Assembly: GCA_900546835.1 (NCBI GenBank)
Contig: UREH01000048.1
Coordinates: 1 to 14,159 of the forward strand
Reading direction: 5' to 3'
DNA length: 14,159 nucleotides
Source of the DNA: an uncultured Porphyromonadaceae bacterium
Lineage (GTDB): Bacteria; Bacteroidota; Bacteroidia; Bacteroidales; Muribaculaceae
Below the pieces are notes generated by a model. That model saw nothing but the letters and a program-made list of their open reading frames with translations. It did not search any database and was not told the origin of the DNA. The position numbers were made by a program, and so were the translations under genes. Shown here piece after piece: positions 1 to 7,611 of this stretch; the stretch's first letter is position 1; every line of letters starts with the position of its first letter.

Positions 1-3
1 CAT
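1..3 (-). CDS. Possible start codon of a gene running off the left edge
   Basis: The first three bases are the complement of an ATG on the minus strand. Just upstream of it on that strand is AAGGAG (positions 14 to 9) with a 5-nt spacer, an ideal Shine-Dalgarno arrangement. Such sites are scarce in this genome, so the combination suggests a true start codon 91 bp downstream of the DXS-like gene. No protein sequence is visible, so the product cannot be named. It could be chance. Confidence 0.3.
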
Positions 4-39
4 CTACACTCCTTCTTCATCGAGAAAAATCTCCTGAAA

Positions 40-56
40 ATTTTCCTCCCGGAAAT
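40..56 (-). terminator. Weak hairpin after the DXS-like gene
   Basis: Read on the minus strand, TTTCC and GGAAA form a 5-bp stem around a 4-nt loop, followed by ATTTT. It sits about 40 bp past the stop of the DXS-like gene and before the possible start at the window edge. The stem is short and the U-run is only four, so a weak terminator or chance are both possible. The rest of positions 4-94 is AT-rich with no other feature seen. Confidence 0.22.
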
Positions 57-94
57 ATCAAAATAATTTCGACCAGTTACTTATAATCCGGAAA

Positions 95-1879
95 TCAGTT
101 GCCGAGAGCTACTGCGACGGCTTTAGCGATTGCCTGCGGGGTGAGCCCGTTGGCGGCCATGAGCTCTGAGGCCTTGTATCGGTCGGGGAGGGCGCGCGGG
201 AGGCCCAGCACTTTCACCTTTACGGGGGCTTCGCCGAGATAGGCGGCGATTTTCTCTCCCATGCCTCCGGCCACGCTGTTGTCTTCAAGCGTAATCAGTA
301 CGCGGTAGTCGCGTAGGCTGTCGAGGGCGGCGCGGTCTATGTCGGAAACTATGCGCGGATTGATGAGGGTGGGTGTAAGGCTCTGCTGCTTCATCAGCTC
401 CACGGCATCCCGGCCGAGCTGCATGAAGTCGCCCGCGGCGATTACGGCCACATCCTTGCCCTCCTCTACAATCTGGTAGCCGATGTTCGTATAGTCGTTG
501 GCTACTTCGGTTGTGGCCGGCGCGACCGGCACTGCGGGAGCTATTATCATAACAGGCGTCTTGGTCTGGTCGATGGCCCAGTCGAGCATGGCTGTAAATT
601 CGTCGGCATTGGTGGGCGCGAGGATGGGGAGGTCTGGAATTGTGGCCGTCATCGGGGCGCAGAAGAATCCGAGGTGTGTCTCGTCGGGTATGCCCCATAC
701 GCTGCCGTTGAAGGTGACGAACACCGCTGCGGTGGAGTTGATGGCCACGTCCTGCTCGAGCTGGTCGTAGGCGCGCTGGAGGAATGTGGCCTCCACGCCG
801 AACACCGGGCGTGCACCGCCCTTTGCAAGTCCGGAGGCGAGGCCTGTGGCACATTGTTCGGCGATGCCCACGTCGATAAACTGGCTCCCGGCAGCCTCGC
901 GGCGGTCGGGTCCGAAGGCGATGGCGCCCGGAGTGCCGGCGGTGATGGTGCAGACCTTCGGATCGTTGGCCATGCGGTCGAGCATATGGGTGGCGAAGAG
1001 GTCTTCATACATGCGCGGATGAACCGGCTTGAGCAGCTTGCCGGTCTTGGGGTCGAATGGCATCGAATAGTGGAACTTCTCCTTATTGCGCTCGGCTACG
1101 GGGAGGCCTTTGCCTTTCATGGTGTCGATATGGACCACCACGGGCGTGTCGGAGTCCTTTACAGCTTCGAACGCCTTGACGAGGCTGGCCACGTCGTTGC
1201 CGTAGGGCACATAGAGATATCGGAAGCCCATGGCTTTGAACAGATTGCACTGGGCGGTGCCGTCGGTGTCGCGCAGCAGGCGCAGATTCTCATAGATACC
1301 TCCGTGGTTGGGGGCTATGCTCATCTGGTTGTCGTTGACCACCACGATGAAGTTCGACCCGAGGGTGGCGGCGTAGTCGAGACCCTCGAAGGCCTCGCCT
1401 CCGCTGAGGGAGCCGTCGCCGATTATGGCTACGACGTTCTCCTTTCCGCCCCGCATGTCGCGCGCTTTGGCCAGGCCGGCAGTCAGAGCCACGGAGGTCG
1501 ATGTGTGGCCGACTGAAAAGAGATCGTAGGGGCTCTCCTTGGGCGAAGTGTAGCCGGTTACGTCGTCGTAGTGTGTCGGGTCGAGAAATGCCTGGATGCG
1601 GCCGGTGAGCATTTTATGGGGATAGGTCTGATGTGATACGTCGAACACGAGTTTGTCGGTGGGGGCGTCGAACACGTAGTGCAGTGCGATGGTGGCCTCC
1701 ATGAAACCGAGGTTGGGGCCAACGTGTCCGCCGTGGCGGCCGAGTTTTTCGGTAAGAGGAACGCGGAGACGGTCGGCGAGCAGCTGGAGCTCATCAACTG
1801 TCAGCCTTTTTATGTCGGCAGGCGATTTGATTGACGCGAGGTCGAAATTGTCGGCCACGCGAATAGAGGTGTTATCCAT
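95..1879 (-). CDS. DXS-like thiamine-diphosphate enzyme (1-deoxy-D-xylulose-5-phosphate synthase family)
   Basis: This 594-residue cytosolic enzyme has the DXS/transketolase layout: a ThDP diphosphate-binding domain (about 1-280), a pyrimidine-binding domain (about 285-460) and a C-terminal transketolase domain. Visible motifs are GGHVGPNLG (His52), FDVSHQTYPHKMLTGR, the GDG...NDN cofactor/metal motif (154-184), KFH (His270), DVGIAEQ (catalytic Glu341) and THLG (His402). True DXS condenses pyruvate with glyceraldehyde-3-phosphate for isoprenoid, thiamine and pyridoxal synthesis. Here, however, the residues aligned with E. coli DXS Arg420, Asp427 and Arg478 read Asn391, Pro398 and Ile446, AEQH has become AEQC, and the protein is somewhat shorter than usual DXS. 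It may therefore be a paralogue with another substrate. The frame stays open to 2029, but that start would overlap the antiporter gene, so the ATG at 1879 was chosen. It is the last gene of the asd-antiporter unit, after a 74-bp gap. No SD is seen. Confidence 0.85.
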   Translation of the reverse strand: MDNTSIRVADNFDLASIKSPADIKRLTVDELQLLADRLRVPLTEKLGRHGGHVGPNLGFMEATIALHYVFDAPTDKLVFDVSHQTYPHKMLTGRIQAFLDPTHYDDVTGYTSPKESPYDLFSVGHTSTSVALTAGLAKARDMRGGKENVVAIIGDGSLSGGEAFEGLDYAATLGSNFIVVVNDNQMSIAPNHGGIYENLRLLRDTDGTAQCNLFKAMGFRYLYVPYGNDVASLVKAFEAVKDSDTPVVVHIDTMKGKGLPVAERNKEKFHYSMPFDPKTGKLLKPVHPRMYEDLFATHMLDRMANDPKVCTITAGTPGAIAFGPDRREAAGSQFIDVGIAEQCATGLASGLAKGGARPVFGVEATFLQRAYDQLEQDVAINSTAAVFVTFNGSVWGIPDETHLGFFCAPMTATIPDLPILAPTNADEFTAMLDWAIDQTKTPVMIIAPAVPVAPATTEVANDYTNIGYQIVEEGKDVAVIAAGDFMQLGRDAVELMKQQSLTPTLINPRIVSDIDRAALDSLRDYRVLITLEDNSVAGGMGEKIAAYLGEAPVKVKVLGLPRALPDRYKASELMAANGLTPQAIAKAVAVALGN

Positions 1880-1953
1880 TGTCGGTATGTTTTTGGGAAT
1901 GTTGTCCGGAAAAAATAGTATCGCTTGAATAACGCCTGCCGTCGCGCCAGAGT

Positions 1954-4152
1954 TTATTTGCGGCGGTAGTGGGTTAGGCGTTTCTTCATCTGGTTGAGGC
2001 GATGGAAGGCGGAGCGCAGACGCAGCCACAGCGGCGAGGGAGTGGTGGCGATGTCGGATCCGAGCGGGTCGGTGAATGAGAACTGCATCGGTTCGGCGCC
2101 GAACTGCTCGGGATAGACGATGCAGAGGTTGTTGCTGCTGAAATACTTCTGGAGCAAGAGTGGTGTCTCGGCCATGTGGGCTGTGTAGGAGAGGGAATTG
2201 GGGCGCGCCGACACCACGACCATCAGGTCGTCGTCGAGCACGCGGTTGGCCAGCAGCATGAAATCGTCGTCAGACTCCATGGTGCGGTACTCATGGCGGA
2301 TTTCGAGCGAGGCGTGGCGTATTACGGCGCGCACGGCCTGCTCCTGCACCTTCCGGCAGCAGAATATTATGCGGCAGCCTATCTGGGCGGCCAGAGCGCC
2401 CATGGCCTCGACCCACGAGCGGAAACCGGTCTCGTACTCGGCCTTTTCGGGCATGAAGACGGCGATGCGGGTTATGGTGTTGAGTGGGATATAGCAACGC
2501 GAGATTACCGTCTCGCAGTTTGTGGCGCGGAGCAATTGCTCGATTTTAGCGCCCATGAAAGTGTCGATTACGGTGGCTTTGCGGTGCATGCCGAGAATTA
2601 TGCGGTCTACATCGCGCTCCTGAATGCAGTTCAGGATGCCTGTGACGGTGTTAAGGTCGAATCGCTCGACCAGACTGATGGCGGTGTCGGCGCCTGCGGC
2701 GGTGTCGGCGGCGATTTTCAGGGCGTTCTCTCCCACAGCCTTCGATGCGCGCGAGTTGTCGTTGCGCACGTGGAGGGCGAGCAGGCGTTCCGCTCTTATG
2801 CCAGAGCGGTGGCGGCGCATCATCAGAGCGAAATCCGTCAGCGCCTGGGCCGTTATGGGGTTGGAGAGGCATACAAGGGATTTTCGCGGTGCCGAGGCCC
2901 GGGCGCGGGTTTCTTCCTCGCCCTCGGAGGTTATGCCCTCGGCGGTGGCTTCCTGTTGGAGCTGGCGCACTTTGATTTTGGAGGCCGCAGTCGATGTGCA
3001 TATCGGGGCGATGGCGCAGGTTACGAGAATCACGAGCACCGTGCCGTTGAGAATGGTCTCGTCCATCATGCGCGTGCCGTCGGGGAGAATCATATTGTAG
3101 CCGATGGTCACAACGGCCAGGGCCACTGCGGTGTGGGCGGTGGTCAGGCCGAACATCATCGAGCGGTCGGCGGGAGCCATGCGGTAGAGCCGCTGGGCTG
3201 CCAGGGCAGCCAGCCATTTGCTTGCGAGCGCTACAGCCAGCATGATCGATGCTATGAGCAGCGTATTGCCTTCCACGATAACGCGCAGATTGATCATCAT
3301 TCCCACGCCTATAAGGAAGTAGGGGATGAAAAGGGCGTTTCCCACGAATTCGATACTGTTCATCAGCGGCGATGTGGCTGGAATGTAGCGGTTGAGCACC
3401 AGTCCGGCGAAGAAAGCTCCGAGCACAGGCTCAAGCCCGATCGCTCCCGATACCCAGGCTGAGAAAAACACCATTACGAGCACATAGACGTATTGCGTGA
3501 CTTTCTCGCTGAAGCGCTTGAAAAACCAGCGTGTGATGCGGGGAAATGCGTAGAGCACTCCCATGCAGTACATGGCCAGTTTGGCAATAAGCCAGAGCAT
3601 GGCGGAAATCTGGAATTCACCGGTGAGGTGGATGTTGACGCATGCGGCCAGCACGAGCAGGGCGCCGATTACCGCCACAATCGTTCCTACCACGGAGATG
3701 AGTACAGCCGGAGTCTTTGTCAGGCCGAAACGTGCGGCTACGGGATAGGCTATGAGGGTATGGGAGGCATACATCGAGGCAAGCAGAAACGATGTCAGCC
3801 AGCCCAGATGGAGCAGATAGACACTCGCCGCCACGCCCATTGCCATGGGAATGAAAAAAGTGAGCAGCCCGAACGAGATTCCGCGCCGCAGGTTGCGCCG
3901 CAGATGGTACATGTCGATTTCCAGCCCCGCAAGAAACATCAGGTAGAGCAGGCCTACCTGCCCGAAGATATTGAACGAGCTGTCGCGGTCGAGCACGTCG
4001 AATCCGTAGGGCCCGACCACCACACCGGCCACAATCATGCCGATTATGTGCGGAATCTTCAGCTGCGTGAGAATCACCGGCGCCAACAGTATTATTGTCA
4101 GCACTATCAGGAAGATGGTGACGGGGTCGGTGACTAACGCGGCTAATATCAT
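1954..4152 (-). CDS. CPA2/KefB-type cation:proton antiporter with USP-like cytoplasmic tail
   Basis: A 732-residue integral membrane protein. Residues 1-390 form about 12-13 hydrophobic helices with family motifs such as IPHIIGMIVAGVVVGPYG (33-50), the FLAGLEID stretch (73-80) and LGAFFAGLVLNRYIP. Residues 391-732 are a soluble tail that looks like two degenerate universal-stress-protein folds (for example IILGMHRKATVIDTFMGA). Family members exchange Na+ or K+ for protons across the inner membrane, and the tail is thought to regulate them. Oddly, the segment aligned with the helix-5 TD/DD/ND motif reads GTIVAVIGALLVLA (156-169), with no acidic residue, so ordinary ion coupling is doubtful. 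The gene starts 42 bp after asd in the same direction, which suggests cotranscription. The ATG at 4152 leads straight into the first helix. The family call is firm; the ion and activity are unknown. Confidence 0.88.
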   Translation of the reverse strand: MILAALVTDPVTIFLIVLTIILLAPVILTQLKIPHIIGMIVAGVVVGPYGFDVLDRDSSFNIFGQVGLLYLMFLAGLEIDMYHLRRNLRRGISFGLLTFFIPMAMGVAASVYLLHLGWLTSFLLASMYASHTLIAYPVAARFGLTKTPAVLISVVGTIVAVIGALLVLAACVNIHLTGEFQISAMLWLIAKLAMYCMGVLYAFPRITRWFFKRFSEKVTQYVYVLVMVFFSAWVSGAIGLEPVLGAFFAGLVLNRYIPATSPLMNSIEFVGNALFIPYFLIGVGMMINLRVIVEGNTLLIASIMLAVALASKWLAALAAQRLYRMAPADRSMMFGLTTAHTAVALAVVTIGYNMILPDGTRMMDETILNGTVLVILVTCAIAPICTSTAASKIKVRQLQQEATAEGITSEGEEETRARASAPRKSLVCLSNPITAQALTDFALMMRRHRSGIRAERLLALHVRNDNSRASKAVGENALKIAADTAAGADTAISLVERFDLNTVTGILNCIQERDVDRIILGMHRKATVIDTFMGAKIEQLLRATNCETVISRCYIPLNTITRIAVFMPEKAEYETGFRSWVEAMGALAAQIGCRIIFCCRKVQEQAVRAVIRHASLEIRHEYRTMESDDDFMLLANRVLDDDLMVVVSARPNSLSYTAHMAETPLLLQKYFSSNNLCIVYPEQFGAEPMQFSFTDPLGSDIATTPSPLWLRLRSAFHRLNQMKKRLTHYRRK

Positions 4153-4194
4153 CGGGTGGAACTTCGCGGTGGTTTCCGGATTTTCTGGCGGCTG

Positions 4195-5202
4195 TTATTT
4201 TTTGTGGGCGAGCATATAGAGGGCAATCTGCACGGCGTTGAGCGCGGCTCCTTTGCGGATCTGGTCGCTTACGGTCCAGAACGAGAGCCCGCAGTCGTCG
4301 GAGAGGTCCTTGCGCAGGCGCCCTACGTATACCGGATCGTGGTGGGCAAGGTCGAGCGGCATGGGGTAGACTCCGTTGGCAGGATCGTCCATCAGCACCA
4401 CACCTTCGGCATTCTCGAAGGCGGCGCGAGCGTCGGCGAGGCTTACGGGGCTCTCCGTCTCCACCCAGATGGCCTCGGAGTGGGCGCGGAGCACCGGCAC
4501 GCGCACGCATGTGGCGCTCACACGCATGTCGGGCGAGTGCATTATCTTGCGCGTCTCGTTGAACATCTTCATCTCTTCCTTGGTGTAGCCGTTGTCGGTG
4601 AACACGTCGATGTGGGGGATGACGTTGCCGGCGAGCTGTGCCACGAATTTCTTCACGGTGGGCTTTTCGCCGCGGGCGATTTCTCCATACTGGTTTTCAA
4701 GCTCCTGCATTGCGGCGGCTCCTGCGCCGCTGGCAGCTTGATATGTGGCCACGTGCACCCGGCGGATGGGGCTGAGGTCGTTGATGGGTTTCAGGGCCAC
4801 CACCATCTGGATTGTGGTGCAGTTGGGGTTGCCGATTATGCGGCGCGGGGCGTTGAAAGCATCGTCGCCGTTGACTTCCGGCACCACCAGCGGAACGTCG
4901 GGATCCATGCGGAAGGCGCTGGAGTTGTCGATCATCAGCGTGCCGTGTTTCGTTATTGTCTCGGCGAATTCGCGCGAGGTGGATGCTCCGGCCGAGGTGA
5001 ATGCTATGTCGATGCCGCGGAAGTCGTCGTTGTGGCGGAGTTCCTTCACGGTGTATTCCTTGCCGCGGAAGGTATAGGATTTCCCCGCGCTGCGGCTGGA
5101 ACCGAAAAGCGTGAGGTTGTCGATGAGGAAATCGGTCTGGTCGAGCACTCGGAGTAATTCCTGGCCTACGGCGCCGCTGGCGCCAACTATTGCTATGTTC
5201 AT
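4195..5202 (-). CDS. asd: Aspartate-semialdehyde dehydrogenase
   Basis: A 335-residue cytosolic enzyme that reduces L-4-aspartyl phosphate with NADPH to aspartate semialdehyde, the branch point to lysine/diaminopimelate, threonine, methionine and isoleucine. The N-terminal nucleotide-binding loop is GASGAVG (7-13), the nucleophile Cys128 lies in GNPNCTT, and the acid/base His241 lies in [11 protein letters not shown], followed by a normal dimerisation region. Length is typical. The frame can be read from a TTG at 5250, adding 16 residues, but that codon lies inside the promoter -7 element. The ATG at 5202 starts exactly at the family N-terminus [10 protein letters not shown]. It is the first gene of the leftward unit. 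All key residues are present, so it should be active. Confidence 0.96.
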   Translation of the reverse strand: MNIAIVGASGAVGQELLRVLDQTDFLIDNLTLFGSSRSAGKSYTFRGKEYTVKELRHNDDFRGIDIAFTSAGASTSREFAETITKHGTLMIDNSSAFRMDPDVPLVVPEVNGDDAFNAPRRIIGNPNCTTIQMVVALKPINDLSPIRRVHVATYQAASGAGAAAMQELENQYGEIARGEKPTVKKFVAQLAGNVIPHIDVFTDNGYTKEEMKMFNETRKIMHSPDMRVSATCVRVPVLRAHSEAIWVETESPVSLADARAAFENAEGVVLMDDPANGVYPMPLDLAHHDPVYVGRLRKDLSDDCGLSFWTVSDQIRKGAALNAVQIALYMLAHKK

Positions 5203-5246
5203 GTCGGGAATAATGATTTCTTGGGAGTCGGTATGGGTTTGTTTCT

Positions 5247-5279
5247 GCAAAAGTAGTAACTTTACGGCAATTAACGAAA
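5247..5279 (-). promoter_or_regulatory. Bacteroidota-type promoter for asd
   Basis: On the minus strand the sequence TACTTTTG (within 5255-5247) matches the -7 consensus TAnnTTTG exactly. A TTTC (5279-5276), close to the -33 TTTG, lies 20 bp upstream, the expected spacing. Transcription would begin near 5240, giving a leader of about 40 nt before the asd ATG and driving the three leftward genes. I found no comparably good promoter for the divergent gene at 5298. Confidence 0.7.
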
Positions 5280-5297
5280 CTTAGCCCTGTTTATAAT

Positions 5298-6287
5298 ATG
5301 GTGATAACGCCCTATGAGGCCTCTATGGCCGCCGAGTGGGATGAGTTTGCGGCGCGTTCGCGCCAGCAGACGTTTCTGCTTACGCGTCCATATATGGACT
5401 ACCATTCCGACCGCTTCGCCGACGCGTCGATTATCGCGCGCAGCGATTCCGGGCGCATTGTCGCCATGCTTCCGGCCAACCGGAGCGGCAACATCCTATG
5501 GTCTCATCAGGGCCTTACCTATGGCGGATGGATAACGCCCGTGCGTGGCTTCGACGCCTCCTCGATGCTTGAGGTATGGGCTTTAGCCATAGAATATTAT
5601 CGCAACAACGGGGTGGAAGAGATGCTCTATAAACCTCTGCCGTGGATATATCCTTCGGTGCCTGCCGACGACGATCTTTACGCGCTATTCCGGCTTGGTG
5701 CCACGATGGAGGCGTGCGGTGTCTCGTCGGCCGTCGACCTTCGCGACGCTCCGCGTTTCGACGAGAACTCGCGTCGCAACCTGCGCCGGGCCGAGGTGGC
5801 CGGGCTGAGGGTGGGGGAGAACCGCCGTTTTGCCGAATACTGGAAGATACTTGAAGACGTGCTTGCCGGAAGACACGATACGCGGCCTGTCCACTCGCTC
5901 GCCGAAATCGAGCTGCTCGCCTCGCGCTTTCCGGAGAATATCCGGCTCTTCGCCGTCGACGGCCCCGATGGGCGCATGGTTGCCGGAACCGTATTGTATC
6001 TCACCCCGACCGTGGCTCACGCGCAATATATCGCCGCATCGGACGAAGGCCGCGCCCACGGCGCGCTTGCGCTGCTGTTTCATGAGCTTCGCGCCGACCT
6101 TGCCGCCGGGCTCTACGGCCCGGTGCGCTACCTCGACTTCGGCATCTCCACCGAGCGCGGCGGCCGTCTTCTCAACGAGGGACTTCACCGCCAGAAGCAG
6201 GGTTTCGGCGGTCGCTCCGTCGCCTATCCGCTCTATCGCCTCCCCCTCCGCCGAACCGGCGGAAATATTTCTCAAAATATTTGGTAA
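5298..6287 (+). CDS. FemAB/GNAT-like acyltransferase, substrate unknown
   Basis: A 329-residue soluble protein with no signal peptide or membrane helix. It resembles the GNAT/FemAB-like Acetyltransf_6 group: an N-terminal half-domain (about 1-150), the motif ENSRRNLRRAEVAGL (156-170), which recalls the RRNIRKA motif of these proteins, a core with AVDGPDGRMVAGTVLYLTP (219-237), and the C-terminal signature LNEGLHRQKQGFGGR (292-306). Relatives transfer acyl or aminoacyl groups, often to peptidoglycan precursors or surface glycans, but nothing here identifies the substrate. It is transcribed alone, divergently from asd (95-bp gap), and its stop codon lies inside the rpsL promoter region. The ATG at 5298 gives a good N-terminus. 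No SD and no convincing promoter were found. Confidence 0.8.
   Translation: MVITPYEASMAAEWDEFAARSRQQTFLLTRPYMDYHSDRFADASIIARSDSGRIVAMLPANRSGNILWSHQGLTYGGWITPVRGFDASSMLEVWALAIEYYRNNGVEEMLYKPLPWIYPSVPADDDLYALFRLGATMEACGVSSAVDLRDAPRFDENSRRNLRRAEVAGLRVGENRRFAEYWKILEDVLAGRHDTRPVHSLAEIELLASRFPENIRLFAVDGPDGRMVAGTVLYLTPTVAHAQYIAASDEGRAHGALALLFHELRADLAAGLYGPVRYLDFGISTERGGRLLNEGLHRQKQGFGGRSVAYPLYRLPLRRTGGNISQNIW
6247..6263 (+). terminator. Perfect GC hairpin in the last codons of the acyltransferase gene
   Basis: TCCGCCG and CGGCGGA form a perfect 7-bp stem with an AAC loop, followed by AATATTTCTC. A second AT-only inverted repeat (AAATATTT at 6263-6270 and 6275-6282) comes directly after. Both lie before the stop at 6285-6287. 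There is no run of U, so this is not a textbook terminator, but it could stop or slow transcription before the rpsL promoter or protect the mRNA end. Confidence 0.35.
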
Positions 6288-6311
6288 TTAGTTGAATAAA
6301 TCGTAATTTTG
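6280..6311 (+). promoter_or_regulatory. Near-consensus promoter of the rpsL ribosomal cluster
   Basis: TTTG at 6280-6283 and TAATTTTG at 6304-6311 match the Bacteroidota -33 and -7 elements, with exactly 20 bp between them. Transcription should begin near 6318, leaving a leader of about 150 nt before rpsL. The -33 element overlaps the last codons of the acyltransferase gene. It is the only strong promoter I found for the rightward cluster. Confidence 0.85.
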
Positions 6312-6344
6312 CATCGCTTTTCGGAGTATTGCGTGCCCGTTCAT

Positions 6345-6390
6345 GTTGCAATCCGTTGGGATTCAACGCGATGGAGCGCGATATTCGTGC
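6345..6390 (+). promoter_or_regulatory. Paired hairpins in the rpsL 5' leader
   Basis: The first hairpin (6345-6367) pairs GTTG/CAAC and AATCC/GGATT around a GTTG loop, with a single bulged C. The second (6376-6390) pairs GCGCG with CGTGC, including one G-U pair, around an ATATT loop. Both lie in the untranslated leader of the str cluster, where ribosomal operons often bind their own product. The function is inferred; only the inverted repeats are seen. Confidence 0.4.
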
Positions 6391-6466
6391 GCGGAAAGCC
6401 ATGGAATACGCAGTTAAAAAGCAAAGCATAAGAAAACAAACATCAAAACTCATTTAACAAACTAAG

Positions 6467-6856
<390 letters not shown>

Positions 6857-6988
6857 TCGAAGGGCTTCCGCTTGAATCCCCTCCGGTGAAGTTTACTAAA
6901 TAGCACCACGAGAAATCATCATCCCAAACAATTACCCGTTTTTGATTTCCCGCAGCTGACAACGGTTGAGTAGGTCGCCCCACAAGTC

Positions 6989-7045
6989 CTTTTCGCGGCC
7001 GAAGAAGACGCCAGCCACGACGAAAAAGCAAAAACACTCTTTTCG
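6989..7045 (+). promoter_or_regulatory. Alternative hairpins upstream of rpsG
   Basis: CGAAAAAG (7021-7028) can pair either with CTTTTCG at 6989-6995 or with the same sequence at 7039-7045, each with one bulged A. The two pairings exclude each other, and the second ends only 12 nt before the rpsG ATG. In E. coli the rpsL-rpsG gap is where S7 represses its own synthesis, so a comparable switch is possible here. The stems are AU-rich and the function is not shown. The rest of the 201-bp gap holds no ORF and no promoter that I could recognise. Confidence 0.33.
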
Positions 7046-7057
7046 CTAAAACAAAAA

Positions 7058-7534
7058 ATGAGAAAAGCAAAGCCTAAGAAACGCGTGATTCTTCCCGATC
7101 CCGTGTTCCACGATGTGAAAGTGACGAAGTTCGTCAACCACCTCATGTACGACGGTAAGAAGAACACCTCCTACACCATCTTCTACTCCGCTCTCGAAAC
7201 CGTGAAGGCCAAGATGGCCAACGAGGAGAAGACCGCCCTCGAAATCTGGAAGAAAGCTCTTGAGAACGTAACTCCCCAGGTTGAGGTGAAATCCCGCCGT
7301 GTCGGCGGTGCCACCTTCCAGGTGCCCACCGAAATCCGTCCCGACCGCAAGGAATCAATATCAATGAAAAACCTTATCAACTATGCCCGCAAACGTGGCG
7401 GCAAGACCATGAGCGACAAACTCGCCGCTGAAATCATGGATGCCTTCAACGAGCAGGGCGGCGCCTTCAAGCGCAAGGAGGATATGCACAAGATGGCCGA
7501 AGCAAACCGCGCTTTCGCCCACTTCCGCTTCTGA
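7058..7534 (+). CDS. rpsG: 30S ribosomal protein S7
   Basis: A 158-residue protein that starts assembly of the small-subunit head by binding the 3' domain of 16S rRNA, and lines the mRNA exit/E site. Family segments visible are [25 protein letters not shown] (11-35), [29 protein letters not shown] (67-95) and the C-terminal [18 protein letters not shown]. Length is normal. It lies between rpsL and fusA, the classical str order. The 77-bp gap to fusA contains one small inverted repeat (TGCCG/CGGCA, 7542-7558) of doubtful meaning. Confidence 0.98.
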   Translation: MRKAKPKKRVILPDPVFHDVKVTKFVNHLMYDGKKNTSYTIFYSALETVKAKMANEEKTALEIWKKALENVTPQVEVKSRRVGGATFQVPTEIRPDRKESISMKNLINYARKRGGKTMSDKLAAEIMDAFNEQGGAFKRKEDMHKMAEANRAFAHFRF

Positions 7535-7611
7535 TCCGACCTGCCGCCTGATCCGGCATCTCAATCCCCAACATTTCATTGTAAATCAGATTCCAATTTC
7601 CCTATAGCAAA

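Noticed and set aside
1880..2029. N-terminal extension of the DXS-like protein
   Set aside because: It would overlap the antiporter 3' end, is Pro-rich and unlike the family, while a good ATG lies at 1879.
2176..3462. Long plus-strand frame inside the antiporter gene
   Set aside because: It is a shadow of the GC-rich antiporter gene, with a low-complexity His/Gly/Ala-rich translation. The antiporter frame has clear helices and motifs.
5203..5250. TTG start adding 16 residues to Asd
   Set aside because: The codon falls inside the asd promoter -7 element, upstream of the expected transcription start.
5257..5264. TAACTTTA as a -7 element for the acyltransferase gene
   Set aside because: The nearest TTTG (5238-5241) is only 15 bp away instead of about 20, and the last base of the element is off consensus.
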